Shown here piece by piece: positions 33,850-45,918 of a DNA stretch of 64,000 nt. How positions within the stretch are numbered: the stretch's first letter is position 1; each line of letters begins with the position of its first letter. The notes under the pieces were generated by a model. That model worked only from the letters and a program-made list of their open reading frames with translations, did not search any database and was not told the origin of the DNA. Source of the DNA: Valencia hispanica (lineage: Eukaryota > Chordata > Actinopteri > Cyprinodontiformes > Valenciidae). The stretch covers positions 17,625,403-17,689,402 of the forward strand of contig OY747702.1 of NCBI GenBank assembly GCA_963556495.2, read 5' to 3'. Position numbers and translations under genes: made by a program.

Positions 33850-34690
33850 ATACAAACACTAAATTACACATAACCAATTCATTTACTAATTAGGAGACTG
33901 AAGGTGATTGTTTAACTGATTTGTATCAAGAATAATGGGGGCTTGAAAAGATACGCAGAACCACCATGTTTGCTTCTTTAAAATCCACCTTCTCCCTCGT
34001 CACAATTATGCACTACTTTACTGAGAAATGCCCAATTTAAAGTTGTGCTAAACATAAAATGTTTCGTTTTAGCTTTATATAATACGGCTAGCAATACGTT
34101 AATGGTCGCGTTTTTTCCACGTTGTTTGGTCTGTTAAAAGACCCACCGTCGTTTCCTTTAATGTCGTTTCAAGGGGAAATTTCCAGCAACTTCTCAAGTG
34201 ATCCGCTTCATGAAGGCCACGAACAAGGGCGGAGTTCAAACTGAACGGGCTTCATTAACAAAAAGGAGGATATTAACTCAAAATATTGCAGGCTAATGGT
34301 GTATAGCGGACCAGTGTTTACATCTTCTCTCAGTTAAGCTACGCTTTTAGACATTTTGGCGTCGTTTTTTTTTAAAGTATTTAACCCGGTTCAACGAGCT
34401 CAGTTTTTAAAAGTGGCGCCAACACGAGGCCTCCACGAAGCAACAACGAGGATGCGCGTCGCCTCAATTAAATAAAAATGGAGGCTAATTTTTGTACAAC
34501 CCCTACCAGCTGCTGAAGCCGCATGGACGTCACGATTAAAAGACATTTAATCGGAGCTGTGCCGCGAAACTTCAAAACTCAGGCAGCATTAGACATAAAA
34601 AGGAAACCAATCAGCCAAACAGAGCCAGAAAGCGTTTAACTACATTTGTTAAGTCCTAAAACGCGTCAAAGTGATCAGACTGAAGCTGCA
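33850..34690. other. No gene found; CpG-rich stretch next to a candidate exon
   Basis: 34080-34640 has many CpG dinucleotides compared with its surroundings. It lies immediately downstream (minus-strand sense) of the candidate exon at 34701-34796 and could be a promoter-proximal intron or the CpG island of that gene. Confidence 0.35.
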
Positions 34691-34700
34691 GACAGCCTAC

Positions 34701-34796
34701 CTTGGTTCCGTCTAGTTTGAATGGAGCCATGTTGTTATCCAGAGTTCCTCCGTACCTTGCAGTCCCTTCTTTGCCAGAAACAAAATTTTTAGTCAT
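34701..34796 (-). CDS. Candidate first coding exon of an unidentified gene
   Basis: I do not recognise the protein. On the minus strand a 32-codon open frame ends at AAG followed by a GTAGGC donor-like sequence (34695-34700). A second in-frame ATG at 34730 lies in a strong context (ACAACATGG) and would give MAPFKLDGTK before the splice. Upstream, 34797-35160 is an open 123-codon frame in another register that reads like leader sequence. CpG-rich DNA lies next to it. No matching downstream exon was found between 22 and 34 kb, where transposons dominate. It could be chance. Confidence 0.3.
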
Positions 34797-35849
34797 AACA
34801 TAGAATTGTGAACGCATCCCTTTTACTTAAAAAAAAGCGGTTTCTCTCTTTGTGGGGGTGGGGACAGGAGGGCTCAGTCAAAATGTCCTCCCATAAATCC
34901 ATCCAGCACCAAGGTAGTCCGTCCATAGTTGGTTTCAGATGCAGCCCCGTCCTGAGGAGGTCCTCTACGTGAAATCTACAACCTACACACAGATGCGAAA
35001 ACTGGGGTTTTTCTTCTTCTCTTCTTCTTTGGCCCATCCTCCTCCGCCGTTTAAAACCGAGCTGGTCAAGGAAGCCCATGAGCCCATGAGGCTTGTGACC
35101 TGTAACCCCTGTTAAAACCCTGCCCCCACACCCACCCAAGAGCACAGTAGTGTAGGTCACAGAGCGGAGCCAGGACAGGAGAGCTGATAGATGGTGACAC
35201 TCCCCTTCTCTATGGGAAAGCGCTGCAGTTTTACAGGCCTTCTACTTCACTTTAACCCACTTTCCCATGCTGCAGCCATTTTCCTCAGACGGTGATTGGT
35301 GAACTAACTAAGGGTTATAGATGGTATTTTTTGTCTCACCCAGCTCTGATCTGATGAAGTCTGAAGGCAGAAAGATTCCTTATATTCTCACTCTGGGGGG
35401 AGGATTTTTGCAAGATGGCTGTAGCGGTCTAAATCGCTTTCCTTCTCTATAACAGGAAATGTAAGCCTTCACTGTGAAAAGAAACTGGATGCATCATATC
35501 AAGCACAAAGCTCATTTTCGAGAATAGTTAGAAGGCCAGGGTTCAAGTATATTTCTCATGACATTTAAAACCTTTCCAGACTCAAATATCCAGATTTATC
35601 TTTCCAATTGTAGCCCACTTTTCCAGAATATAAAATATCTCTGAATTTATAAATATTTTTTTAAAACAGAGCTTAAATATGGAACCTGCAAAACCCAGAC
35701 TACATGGATATATGAATGACAGACAGCTAGAAGACAAATGATGGATGGATTACAAATGAATTAAAACATTTAGAGATAACATCTTAAGATAAAATGTGTT
35801 CCTGGAAAACATTTTTATCAAATCCATAACTTCTCGAGTCTGTGTAGAA

Positions 35850-36240
35850 ATCCTTTCGGACTTGAGCTAAAGAAACTGGAGACTTTGGGCAGGACGATCG
35901 TCAGAAGCACGCAGATGACTCCCTCTGGATCTCTGCACAGATGATTGTAGTTAAGCTTCCTTCCATGAGGGCTTTGAAGTCTTATTCTGCAGGGGGAAAA
36001 CCTGAGACTCTTTGAACCACATGCATGAGTTCTGGTGATAAGCCTGTGGTTCGGTATGGGGAGGGTGGGTGATGCAGACACCGGTCCCAACATTAAACAT
36101 GGTGGAAGCACAGTGTATTGGAGCTGTTCTAGCCAGTAAAGACATGTGGGAGCTTGAAAAACAAGAGAAAAACAATCGTGGACATTTTGAAGGTTACTAG
36201 AGTCACTGCCTTCAGTCGACTCTGAATAAAATATTTTTAT
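35850..36240 (+). mobile_element. Decayed Tc1-like fragment
   Basis: NIKHGGSTVYWSC at about 36090-36132 matches the KHGGGSVMLWGC block of Tc1 transposases. The surrounding sequence is too decayed to define ends. Confidence 0.5.
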
Positions 36241-39200
36241 TCATGAAGAATAAAAATATTTTGCTTTTGAAAAATAGATGTGTTCCGTGATTTTGCCATT
36301 TGTGGAGAACGGCTCTCACTGTAGTTCACAGGAGTCCCAAAGCTTTAGAAATGACTGATCCTTCCTAGAAGGAGGGATGTCTAGATTGGGCATGTTTGTC
36401 TGTAAACAAGCCTGCTAGTGAAACTATGAACTCCGGCACAATTGTTGCAATTAAAGCAAATATGTTTCCCAAAAATCACTTTTCCCACTAGTGAAGTACA
36501 TCCAAGATTTGAAATTGTAAGAAAAACCCAGAGTAATTACTCAATCTGAAAAAGAGACCCAGCATTAATTATAAATTTGAGACTTGAGATACCAAGCTGT
36601 GACCTTCGGTGGTTAAACACCTTTTTAATCTTATTTGTGGGGGGGGGTATTCTTTTGTTTGTTTTGCCACATGGTCAAACCAATTCTATATTTTTGGTAC
36701 TATGAAGCATTGACGAATCCACACAACACCACTTGCTAAAACACTTTATTTTCATAAATGAGTTCACACTTCAATTATCTGTTGTAATGTTATGTACATA
36801 TAATTTGCTCCCAGGGAAAAGAAAACATCCAGTGTGGAAAGAGTTAGGGGTGAAAAGAGAAGGCAGCAAAATAATGAAGAAAAAAAAATAAGCACAAGAA
36901 AAAGCTAACTAAAGATAAAGAAATATATATTTATTGTTAACAATTCAATCTAATGTATACATGGCATTGCCAGAGACTTACAGGACTATTGCAAAAGTCT
37001 TAATGTGTTATACTTTGCGTTCAAAGACATACTGTAAGCTCAAATTGAGTCCTAGAAATAGTTCTCCTGGCATTTTGAAGGTTCAAAAGGTCATTTCTTT
37101 TTCACTTTTTTTTTAAGTGAACATTTTTAGAAGAACATGTGTTACTTTTCTTAACCCGATTAACACCTCTGAACCACTTAAACTTTTTTTTTTTAAAGTA
37201 CTCAACTTGAGCCAATCTGTCAGATATTTTAATAAGCAGGATTTATAGGCACTATTTCAGGATGGAATGGACACTTATTAAACCCAAGTGGGGTACTCGA
37301 CACAACAGGAAAACAAATCTTAGAGATGTATTCCTGAAGACTAAAGAAATAAGGAGGCTTACCATAAGAGCTGGCATATTAACTTTAATCACATTAGAAT
37401 AACACAAACTCTGTTTTTGCCTCATCTGTTGTTGGTCCATTCCTGTTTCAGTTTCATCAGCAAAATATAAAGAGGAGAGACTTTTACATAGTCCTATGTA
37501 GCCTTATTATAGGAGGTAGGGTTCCAGAAACTTGAAATGCTGTTTGTACAACTTTTACAAGGTGCCAGCTGTTATCTACAGCACCCCCTGGTGGGAATGG
37601 CTATGAACAACACCGCCCCTTTTTTTTTCTTCAAAGTGCATGTCATGCCTGGACCATGGCCTGGACTCAAATCCCAACAAGAAAACTTTAGGATTTTATA
37701 TTCACATAATCAATAAAAACAAACAAATGTGTTTAAAATATAAGTTAAATCATATGACTTTGAAATTATCTTGACTTTAGTCAGAAGCCACTTTAAGTTC
37801 TTCAAAACACAGCATGTTATTGATAGGTTTGAGCTCCAGAGGATGTAAATCTAACCTCACTATACATTTTGGCTTTTTCCTGTGCACGTTAACAGAATTG
37901 TGCTTAATATTGCAGAGATAGAGATGTGATTTATTTTTATTTTTTTAGAATTATACTTCACTTTCAGAAAACAAAACAACAAAAAAATGCATCCCGTAAT
38001 CGTGACTTTGGCTTATAAGCATGATCAGGTCAAGAATGTTCCAGAATCGTTATCATCAATTAAATGTCTTTAAATAAGGCACCGTCAATCACAAGGTAGC
38101 ACAGTGCAATTCATTATGAATTAACATGTGGTGCATTAACCAAAACAAATATTGAAAACTTTTTTCCCCCCCACTGAGATATTCAAGAACCACCCAGACC
38201 CTGTTTACATGCAAACAGGGACATACTTGTAAGTGCATGCTAACAAGTATTGCTGTCTTTTAAAATACTTTACCATACTTCGAGATGCTCTGAGAAATTA
38301 TTTGGCAACCAGAATAAGCCCATTAACGTTTAAGAAGGTTCCAGAAAGAACAGAAATGTTTTAGCGAGGCATGTCAGCTGCTACAGCGGAGAGTTATACA
38401 CCAGGGGTTAACAGGAAGGCTCTGTTTAATCCAACTCCATCAGTCATGTAACATGATACACATGAATTGCAAGTCTTTTGAAGATATATCAGAGCTGAGG
38501 TCAAGTTTTACTTGCTGTAGGAATACACACAAAGTGTGCTGCTAGAAATGCTAACTGTGCCAGATGTGCCGATTGCAAACATAAGAATCCAAAGGCAGTT
38601 TCAGAAGTTACCTCTGTTTATTTTATCTTTGATTTGAAAAGAAATTAAAATCCTGTTTAACTGCAGAGCTGTGAAACACAAACATCTCACTCTCTCTCAC
38701 ACAGTGTGATGTCACCTCTTGCCCCAATTCAAATAATTTTTGAGTGATCACAGAAAGGCTTCTTTATTGTAGCAATATAATTACGGGTTTAACAATCTAC
38801 CAGATATCAGCAAATTAACATTTTTGTCTGGAAATATTAAGTTGGAAACAGAGGTTAAGATTTTTTTTTTTTTAGCTCTCAATAAGAAGTCAAAATCTGC
38901 TATAATCAGTTTCGGCTTTATGAAATGAGCCACCAGATCTCTAATCAGTGCATCTCTAAACATATTTATATCAACACAAACTAAAACCCAACTGCTTGTC
39001 CAGTGGGGTTGAATCATTAAGAGCCCCCCCCCCCCCCCCCCATCCAAACAGCGGTTATTAGTTTTATTAAATTAGTCCTGTGTATATTCTGCATCTGGAA
39101 ATGAAATGGAGCGCTTTCTGCTAGATCAATTGTCTGACTGAGACCCTGCAGCATTATCTGATTCTTTGTTTCTATTTCAGTCATGTAAGCGTTGCCAGAC

Positions 39201-39939
39201 GCAACCTCAGAAAAAAAAAACAAACAGCGACCCCACAACAGATTTGATCGATCCCTCATTGGTTTTGACTTGTGCTTCCTGCATAGATAAAACACAGCAC
39301 TGCTGGACTCGCGCCCGACTGCTGCCAGACACACAAAAGCAACCAAAGCCCTGGGTGCTGACCCTGCCAACAAAGAGCCACATGCCACTCTGCCAGTGCC
39401 GTATTTCTAAAGATCACTTAACTCCCACACTGACAGACAAAAATGTACAATAATGCAAATAATAAAGCAAAGTGGAGCACTTGGAGGAAGCAGTTACATT
39501 AGAAAAATAATATATTTACCTCTCAGCATTTCAATCTTTATAATATGGACAAGTTAAGGAGAATTGCTTTATGAGAACATCTTTAGAGCCTGTGGAAACG
39601 TTGGGAAGTTTTAGCAACAATCTATGTGAAGGAGTAACAGTTTAAGGTCCAACATTACACAAGCAGAGTAAAGGCATTCCACTGTCACTAAATAAGAAGC
39701 ACTGTGGTTTAAATAACAGTTCTTGGCCCACACACAGGTGATGGATGAAATCACCTCCAAATTCACGCCAAACCCAAAAATGAGAAATTTAAACAGCTTT
39801 TCCTATGTCTTCTGTTTAAAACTATATTCTTAAAATATTTGTGTTTTTAACTTTAGACTCACTCAGCCCTCTGCTCTGCAGCCTCTAACACCACCTCTAT
39901 AATGTACCAGCCGAGAAAAGCAGGCTGTTCCTCCAGGCT
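36240..39939 (-). other. Region downstream of cab39; probable long 3' UTR in part
   Basis: No other gene was found. MO25 genes have long 3' UTRs, so the right part is likely transcribed with cab39. Minus-strand AATAAA signals occur, for example at 36745-36750, but the true end cannot be chosen. The region is AT-rich; a C19 tract lies at 39024-39042 and a G-run near 36642. Confidence 0.4.
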
Positions 39940-40131
39940 TTAAGACTCGTCGGATGGAGCTGGTCTCTTCAGGTCTCGGATCTGCTTGATCAGGTAGTTT
40001 TTCTCGTCACAGAACTGCTCGTCTTCGGATCTGTCCGTCTGGAAGTGGCTCAGGAAGTCCACCAGCTTGGCCTGGTTCTTCAGCAGGATGTCCAGCACTG
40101 GCTGGGTCTTGTTCGGGTTTGCAACAAATAC
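39940..40131 (-). CDS. cab39: cab39 last coding exon (residues 281-343, stop)
   Basis: Encodes [20 protein letters not shown] to [13 protein letters not shown] and a TAA stop (39940-39942). Acceptor TTCTTAAG. Confidence 0.94.
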   Translation of the reverse strand, partial: VFVANPNKTQPVLDILLKNQAKLVDFLSHFQTDRSEDEQFCDEKNYLIKQIRDLKRPAPSDES

Positions 40132-43100
40132 CTTAAGAAAAGAAAGACATTCACCCTTACACTCATAGCACCTATGAGAAGTGGCAATATTTCCTTGCAT
40201 AAAAAAAAAAAAGGAGAATGATTTTATCTCAATTAGACATAGGGTGGTTTGAGAATCTCACCTAATTATAATCTCAAGTAAACAAAGCATTATTTACACA
40301 ATGATTTGATACTAGAGGAGCAGAATATATTTAACTGCAATAAAGTTTGCTATGGTGCAGTCACAAAGATAGCAAAACTCAAAAACAAAACAAAAGTACA
40401 AGGTAATATTAGCTGATTGGTTACTCAGGCTATCTGCTCAGGTAGCTGACCTCCAGTCAGCTGCTTCATAGCTTGTAACTTACAGACTGTACTTTAAAAA
40501 ACAAAACATGATCATCTTATTAGGCAGAAAGGAAATTTTTTGTAAACAGGAAAAAGTACAATAGTGATCAACACAATCTAAACGAGTGGAGGCAGGAGAA
40601 GCGTAGTCCATCTCTGTTCTGCAAAGCCAAAGAAAATTTATATCACTTCGGAACTTTCTCTGGCATCTCGTAAAAAAAAAAGCTTTTTGGAATCTTTACA
40701 CCAGAAATCAGCCCAGGCCTTATACCGGTTACCAACATCAGGGTTTACCCAGAAAAAAAGAAGAAAAAAATATGTATTTGCAAACAAATTCCAGTCATAC
40801 TTCTCATACACTTTAAAGTCCTTTTGTTGAAACAGCAGCGAAATTTTCTCTTGCCGTATGAAGCATGGCCCCTTCTCATCTGTTGCTGCACACTGCCAGT
40901 CAGGTGGCTTAAAGAGCACAAGTACATCTTCCACTGCTAATATTTATTGTTGCAAAACACAGACAGTCAGTATGTAGAAACTAAAGGAGTGGCGTTAACT
41001 CAATGTAAGCCTGTTTTAAAGAATAATTTGCAAGCTATGGAGAGCATATATTCTATATTTTCACTTTGTTCAACAAAGAATAACTCAACCGAATTATTAT
41101 AAAACGACATAAAAAACACAGTAAGTAAACATCATTGCGCAGAATATTCAACATTTTTGCAGTTCGGGCCTTTTATAGAGTAACACAACCTAACAAGCTG
41201 ATATTGGTGGCTAATTTGTCGGCTGCAAAACAGATGAGGTTCTTGTAACTTACCAAAAAACATTAATAGCAATAGATGGTGCTCCTTTAGTTTCTACAAT
41301 ATGACTGACTTGACATGTCTTGGGAAGTTTAAAAACCTTTGAGATACCTTGGTAGATATCAGTAACCAAACTAGGGGTGCACGATTTTGACAAAAAACCT
41401 AATTGCGGTTTTTCTGACAAATATTGCGATTTGCGATGCGATTTTCAATTTTTACTTTCGATTCTTTTAAAGTGCATAAAACTAAAATTATGAATGAAAA
41501 ATATTGTTACTTTTACAACAGAGTCTTGTACAACTTGACACACATGCGAACAATATACAATAACCTAAAAAATAGGGCCCTCTTCTGGCTTTTGTCTGCT
41601 GTTGAACCTGAAAAATCTCTAATATAAACTACATAGTGATTGAGGTAATGAGATTGTTCAATGCTTCGTGATTATTAAATACCTGAACCTAAATACCAAA
41701 GAATAATAAGACATAATGGAAATTTACTTAAACAGGTAGCTTAATTTTTTTTTTGTTTAATTGACGTATCTTTGCCATTGAAAAATAGAAAATGAACTCT
41801 TTTTAGATTTACAATTAGAAAACAAAATCTTCTGCAGTCCACTGACATTTACTAAACATGAAACTGTTATATTGCACACATTTTAAAATAAATGACAATA
41901 ACAATTAAAAACAAGACCTTATCCAGCCTTCTGCAAGATAAGACGTAGTAACCTGACAGGGTTGCCAACTCACAGCAAAAAAGAATAAGGAACCACCCCC
42001 CACCCTCCGCCTCATGATGCTTAATCGACTTTAATTTAATGCACAGAAATGAATTTTTTTTCTATAATAATTAAATAGATTCAACATCTTTCTTTGACAG
42101 AACTGAAGACTACACAGATGGTACCTTCCCAAAGGAAAAAGTACTATAGCTTAGTAGGATACTGTATTAGACTTAATATTTGCTGTATACAATAAAGGAT
42201 TTATGACCACTACATCGAACTGGTTGTAAGATTCAGATATTTATAAAAAGCTAGACATTTTAAATGAGAATAAGAAAAGTATGTATTTGTGCCCCGCTTT
42301 TCCTGTTAATGCCCTACCTGGCCCCCGGGCAAAACTTAGCTAGAGCCGCCCCTGGACAGTTACCAGCTGTCAGCTCAAAAACGATCCTGGTGTTATTTGT
42401 CTCTCAGAAACAGTTTATAACTTCCCTTCAACTCATTCATGTCACCTAAAAGGTAAACCTGTTTCTCCATCACCTGTTCAGCTCTGATGACTCAGTAAGA
42501 ACATCTCCTGGTTTCATCTTCATGTTTCCATCTCACCACATATCCAAACCGATATCATGACCAGCAGCTGTTACAGCTGTGGCTTCAGCAAACATCAGAA
42601 AGTCATATTAAATCAATTCTAACAACAGTTTATCGAGCTTAAACGTGCTGCTGTTGTTTAGCGCGACACCCGCTGGTTTCCTCTATCTGCTCAAAGTCCG
42701 CGATAAACAAACAGAAACGGGACTGTGACAGGAAAGCCAATCAGCTGATCATTGATCAGTTTCATGATTGAAGGAGCAACCGGAGAGGGAGGGGAGAGAA
42801 TGAGAGAAGACGAGGCAGCTGCACAGCTTAAAGACACAGAATAAATCCAGCTTTGTGTCTTTACATTCTAGCTGAAGTACGGGACAAATCGCGTTCCTTC
42901 TCACCTTAATACGGAACGCGCAATATTTTCTCTGAATACGGGACGATTCCGTTTTTTACGGGACGGTTGTCAACCTGAGCGCGACAGCGGAGAGAGACTG
43001 ACAGCAGAGATCTGCAGCCAGGTTCCTCTCCCGCTACCCGCTGAGAACAGTGAGAAATACATTCTGCTTCACATTGAACAAGCCGCCAAAAGTCTCTAGC

Positions 43101-45732
43101 AACACATGGAAAAGCTGCTAGATTTGTCACTAGTCACTTTTTGGAGAGAAAAAAAAAAACTTTGCCAGTGGGGTCGGAAAAGTCGCTAAATATAGTGACA
43201 AAGTCGTCCAGTTGGCAACACTGCTCTGCATACAAGCGTGTTTCCCATCACCGTTTCTGATTGGCCAGCAAGCCAGGAATACAAGACTTAACCAATTTGA
43301 TTGGTGAATAGGTTTGTCACTCAAATGTCAGGGGCGGGGAAAAAACCTCAGCCTCGTGAGTTAAAACCTCAATATCAATGCGATAAAGGTTAATCGTGCA
43401 GCCTAAACCAAACTGTACCCAATTCTTGCCATTTTATTTCAAAACAAAAGTAATTCAATCTTTTTTTTTTAGATCTTTTTTGTGTTAATTCCAGTGTTCT
43501 TTTCATTCAAGGTCATCATAGCGTGAGAATCTCATTACCCCCTAATCTTGGGACGTATTTGACATGCACACCTTAAAGACGTGGAATGCTTCAAACTGGA
43601 TGTTACGGCTGTCGTCTCGTAAGAGGTTCATCATCAGCTTCAAATTCTCTGCTCGACTGATGTAATTCGTCATGACAGTGAAGTTGTGTCTATCCAGCAG
43701 GAGTTCCCCAAGCAGCTGAGAAATGGTAAATAAAAGCATTAGTCCAAGAGAGTAAGCTCAAATAAAAAGGGAGTGTAAGTGAGCGGAAAAGGTAAGAATA
43801 CCTTTAAAGACTGCCGTTTGGTGACGTAGTTATCAGAATGTAGCAGCTTTTCATACTCTGAGAACACCTGGTAGACATTTTAAAACCCTGTTAAGCACAG
43901 AACAGGCTATGTGGGAGTAACAGATAAAAGTCCAGACTAGAAAAAGAAAACTCACCCTGTCGTAATTGTTCTCCAAGAAATCCGCACACATCATCTTGTG
44001 TCTTGTGAGAAGATCCTAAGGGAGGGGGGGGAGGCCAATTAGCCAGAAAGGAGCCACATGTAGTGTGGCAATTAGAGATAGAAAATGCGTACCTTGAAAG
44101 AGGCAAAGGCATCTGAGGCGATGTCAAAGGTGGAGAGCTCCACATAACGGAAGAAACAGAAGAAATCCTCAGAGAAGAGCACCGTCCTGGCCAGGGGCTC
44201 GTGACGCAGACACTCTCTCAGCATCATGCCGCAGTTCAGAGCAACTTCTGGGCTCTCATATCTGCACAGGTTAACACATGTCAGCCTAGCTTCAAGCACA
44301 GTTACACACAATAACTTCAGAATTCAAAACCAGTCAATTATACAAAACAGCGCAGCAGATGAAACAAACCAACAGTGCTCAGGCACTTCAAAACACTTTT
44401 AATCCGACAACTAGATTGTGTCTGCGGCTCTTCTTTCACAGTCAGGTACCCATCTGGAGCCTGCACTTAGCTGGCCAAAAGACAACTTATCCCCTACTGC
44501 ACAGAGAGGACATAAGTGGGAACATAATTTACCGCGTCAGCATTAAATGTCAGTGTTTCATGTCTGATTCCCAACAATCACGATAAAAGGTCTTCTTTGA
44601 CGACATGACATTTTAAAGAGTTCAGGTTCAAAAAGATGCCAAACCACTATGAGAACAATAAAAACTAAATGAATCCATCAAACGGCTGCCTGGGTTGGTA
44701 TTTGATCTGCTGAAAAAGCCTGAGATGGCCCCAGAACAGAGCAGCTAAAACTGAATTTTGTTCTCTTAAGCAGGCACCACGGTGGGGCTTTTTTTTCTTT
44801 AAGAGCTGTGAAACCAGCACTCTGCTATCTCTCCATCAGCACGTGAAACCCACAGGTGAGTGCAGCATGTTCCTGCTTGTTCTTCTGGGAGCTGTTGAAA
44901 CGCATACGGTGCACGGAAATGCAACCCTACACATATTTTGGGGAAATCTGAAAAAAAAAAAAAAAAAACTAGATCCAAACACATTAACAGAAGCAGTTTT
45001 CTTTCGCATTTGATGATGTCAACCTTCATGTTAAAACGTGGAGGTTTAGACGTACGCCACTCATGCTGAAGTGTAAACGACCAGATGAAGATGAAGAAGT
45101 TGAACTTACCCTTTCAGAAGCATGAAGAGGATTTCTGGGTGTGTGGAGATGTATTCAACAGTGGGTGTGCGGCTGCCGATCTGACGTCGAACAATATTGC
45201 TGAACAAATGGACCACATCCTTCTTGCCCTGTAATAAAATGACTCAGATCAAGATACTGAGTTCGGATGTGAACACGAACGTAGTCTCTGATCATTTCAG
45301 GTCACTGCAAAATAAAGTTTGGGAACAAGTCGCCTTGAAGAAGAAACAAGCCATTTTTCTCACCTCGAAATCAATCTTCTGCAGGTTTGCAATGAGTGCG
45401 ATGAGAAGATTGGTGTTGTACAATTCTTGTGCGAGCTGAGCCACAGCTTCAGTTTGAGGTTCCTTGTCCCCTGTCCCACTAAGCACCTCCTTCAGGGAAG
45501 CCAGGTTTTTGGACACCTCTTCTGCAACCTTAATAATAGAAACCAGGTCGTGTAATGCAAGTTAACGAGAAAATTCCTTTTCAACGAGCTCGAGGAAATT
45601 AAAGTGGTGTCAAACCTTTTCACACTTTTTGCTGTCTCCAGCATCTAGCTTCTCCATATGTGCGACATTTTCCTTCAAACTCCTAACTATTTCAGCTGGA
45701 TTCTTCTGAGACTTCCCAAAAGGAAAAGGCAT
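39940..45732 (-). CDS. cab39: Calcium-binding protein 39 (MO25), complete coding region
   Basis: MO25 is a cytosolic scaffold of armadillo/HEAT-like helical repeats. It activates LKB1 with the pseudokinase STRAD and also stimulates STE20-family kinases (MST/STK24-26, SPAK/OSR1). Eight coding exons join in frame: 45616-45732, 45364-45528, 45110-45228, 44093-44261, 43956-44015, 43802-43867, 43572-43715 and 39940-40131, giving 343 residues, the usual length. The N-terminus MPFPFGKS and the C-terminal [11 protein letters not shown] and LKRPA blocks are closer to CAB39 than to CAB39L. The human gene is not in the GPC3-PHF6 interval, so this may be the fish paralogue often called cab39l1; orthology needs a tree. 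Introns carry a hAT insertion (41372-43405). Confidence 0.93.
40638..40934 (-). other. 98-codon open frame in a cab39 intron, function unknown
   Basis: The frame starts next to an acceptor-like TTAGCAG and reads [20 protein letters not shown], then [20 protein letters not shown] and WNPDV-like residues. Composition is protein-like in the first 60 residues; the remainder crosses poly-A/T runs. I do not recognise it. It may be an old transposon or retrogene exon rather than a gene. Confidence 0.2.
41372..43405. mobile_element. hAT-type element in the last cab39 intron
   Basis: Ends TAGGGGTGCACGATT and AATCGTGCAGCCTA form the inverted termini, and an exact 8-bp duplication, aaccaaac, flanks them (41364-41371, 43406-43413). 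The element is 2034 bp. The interior is mosaic: 'gggttgccaactcacag' (41959), 'gagccgcccctggacag' (about 42343) and a CpG-rich part (42650-43030) look like other repeats nested inside. No transposase frame is supported. Confidence 0.85.
43572..43715 (-). CDS. cab39: cab39 coding exon 7 (residues 233-280)
   Basis: Encodes [30 protein letters not shown] and QFEAFHVFK. Acceptor TTTCTCAG, donor GTGTG. Followed by the 3.4-kb intron that contains the hAT element. Confidence 0.94.
43802..43867 (-). CDS. cab39: cab39 coding exon 6 (residues 211-232)
   Basis: Encodes [20 protein letters not shown] and two more residues. Acceptor ACCAG, donor GTATT; phase 0 at both ends. Confidence 0.92.
43956..44015 (-). 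CDS. cab39: cab39 coding exon 5 (residues 191-210)
   Basis: Encodes [20 protein letters not shown], with acceptor CCTTAG and donor GTGAG. Too short to stand out as an open frame alone. Confidence 0.9.
44093..44261 (-). CDS. cab39: cab39 coding exon 4 (residues 134-190)
   Basis: Encodes [20 protein letters not shown] and [19 protein letters not shown], among the best conserved parts of MO25. Acceptor TGTGCAG, donor GTACG. Confidence 0.94.
45110..45228 (-). CDS. cab39: cab39 coding exon 3 (residues 95-133 and 2 bases)
   Basis: Encodes [20 protein letters not shown] and the [18 protein letters not shown] block. Ends in GG before GTAAG; the next exon supplies A to complete Gly134. Confidence 0.93.
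45364..45528 (-). CDS. cab39: cab39 coding exon 2 (residues 40-94)
   Basis: Encodes [16 protein letters not shown]...[15 protein letters not shown]...IDFE, the first helical repeats. Phase 0 at both ends. Acceptor TTAAG, donor GTGAG. Confidence 0.93.
45616..45732 (-). CDS. cab39: cab39 coding exon 1 (residues 1-39)
   Basis: Starts with [16 protein letters not shown]. The exon continues upstream as 5' UTR to an acceptor (TTTTTTGCAG) at 45766-45767. Ends with GAAAAG followed by GTTTG. Confidence 0.92.
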
Positions 45733-45918
45733 GACTGAAGACAGGTAGTCCAATCCTAAAAATCACTGCAAAAAAGAAAAAGAAATAAACATTTTAATTA
45801 GTGATGCACGAGATGGATGGATGGATAGATGGATATAGAAACATCAGTATCGTTTGATGTTGGGTCTTTTTTAACACAGCTTCAAAAGCCCAATAAGTAA
45901 AACTGGGTCAATATTAAT

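Larger units (their letters stand above)
31682..33850. mobile_element. Possible hAT MITE split by the Rex3 insertion
   Basis: CAGGGGTCTGCGACC at 31682 resembles a hAT terminus. After the Rex3 copy, 'tttaagagctac' near 33835 resembles the opposite internal end of such elements. The right terminus was not found, so the extent is a guess. Confidence 0.3.
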
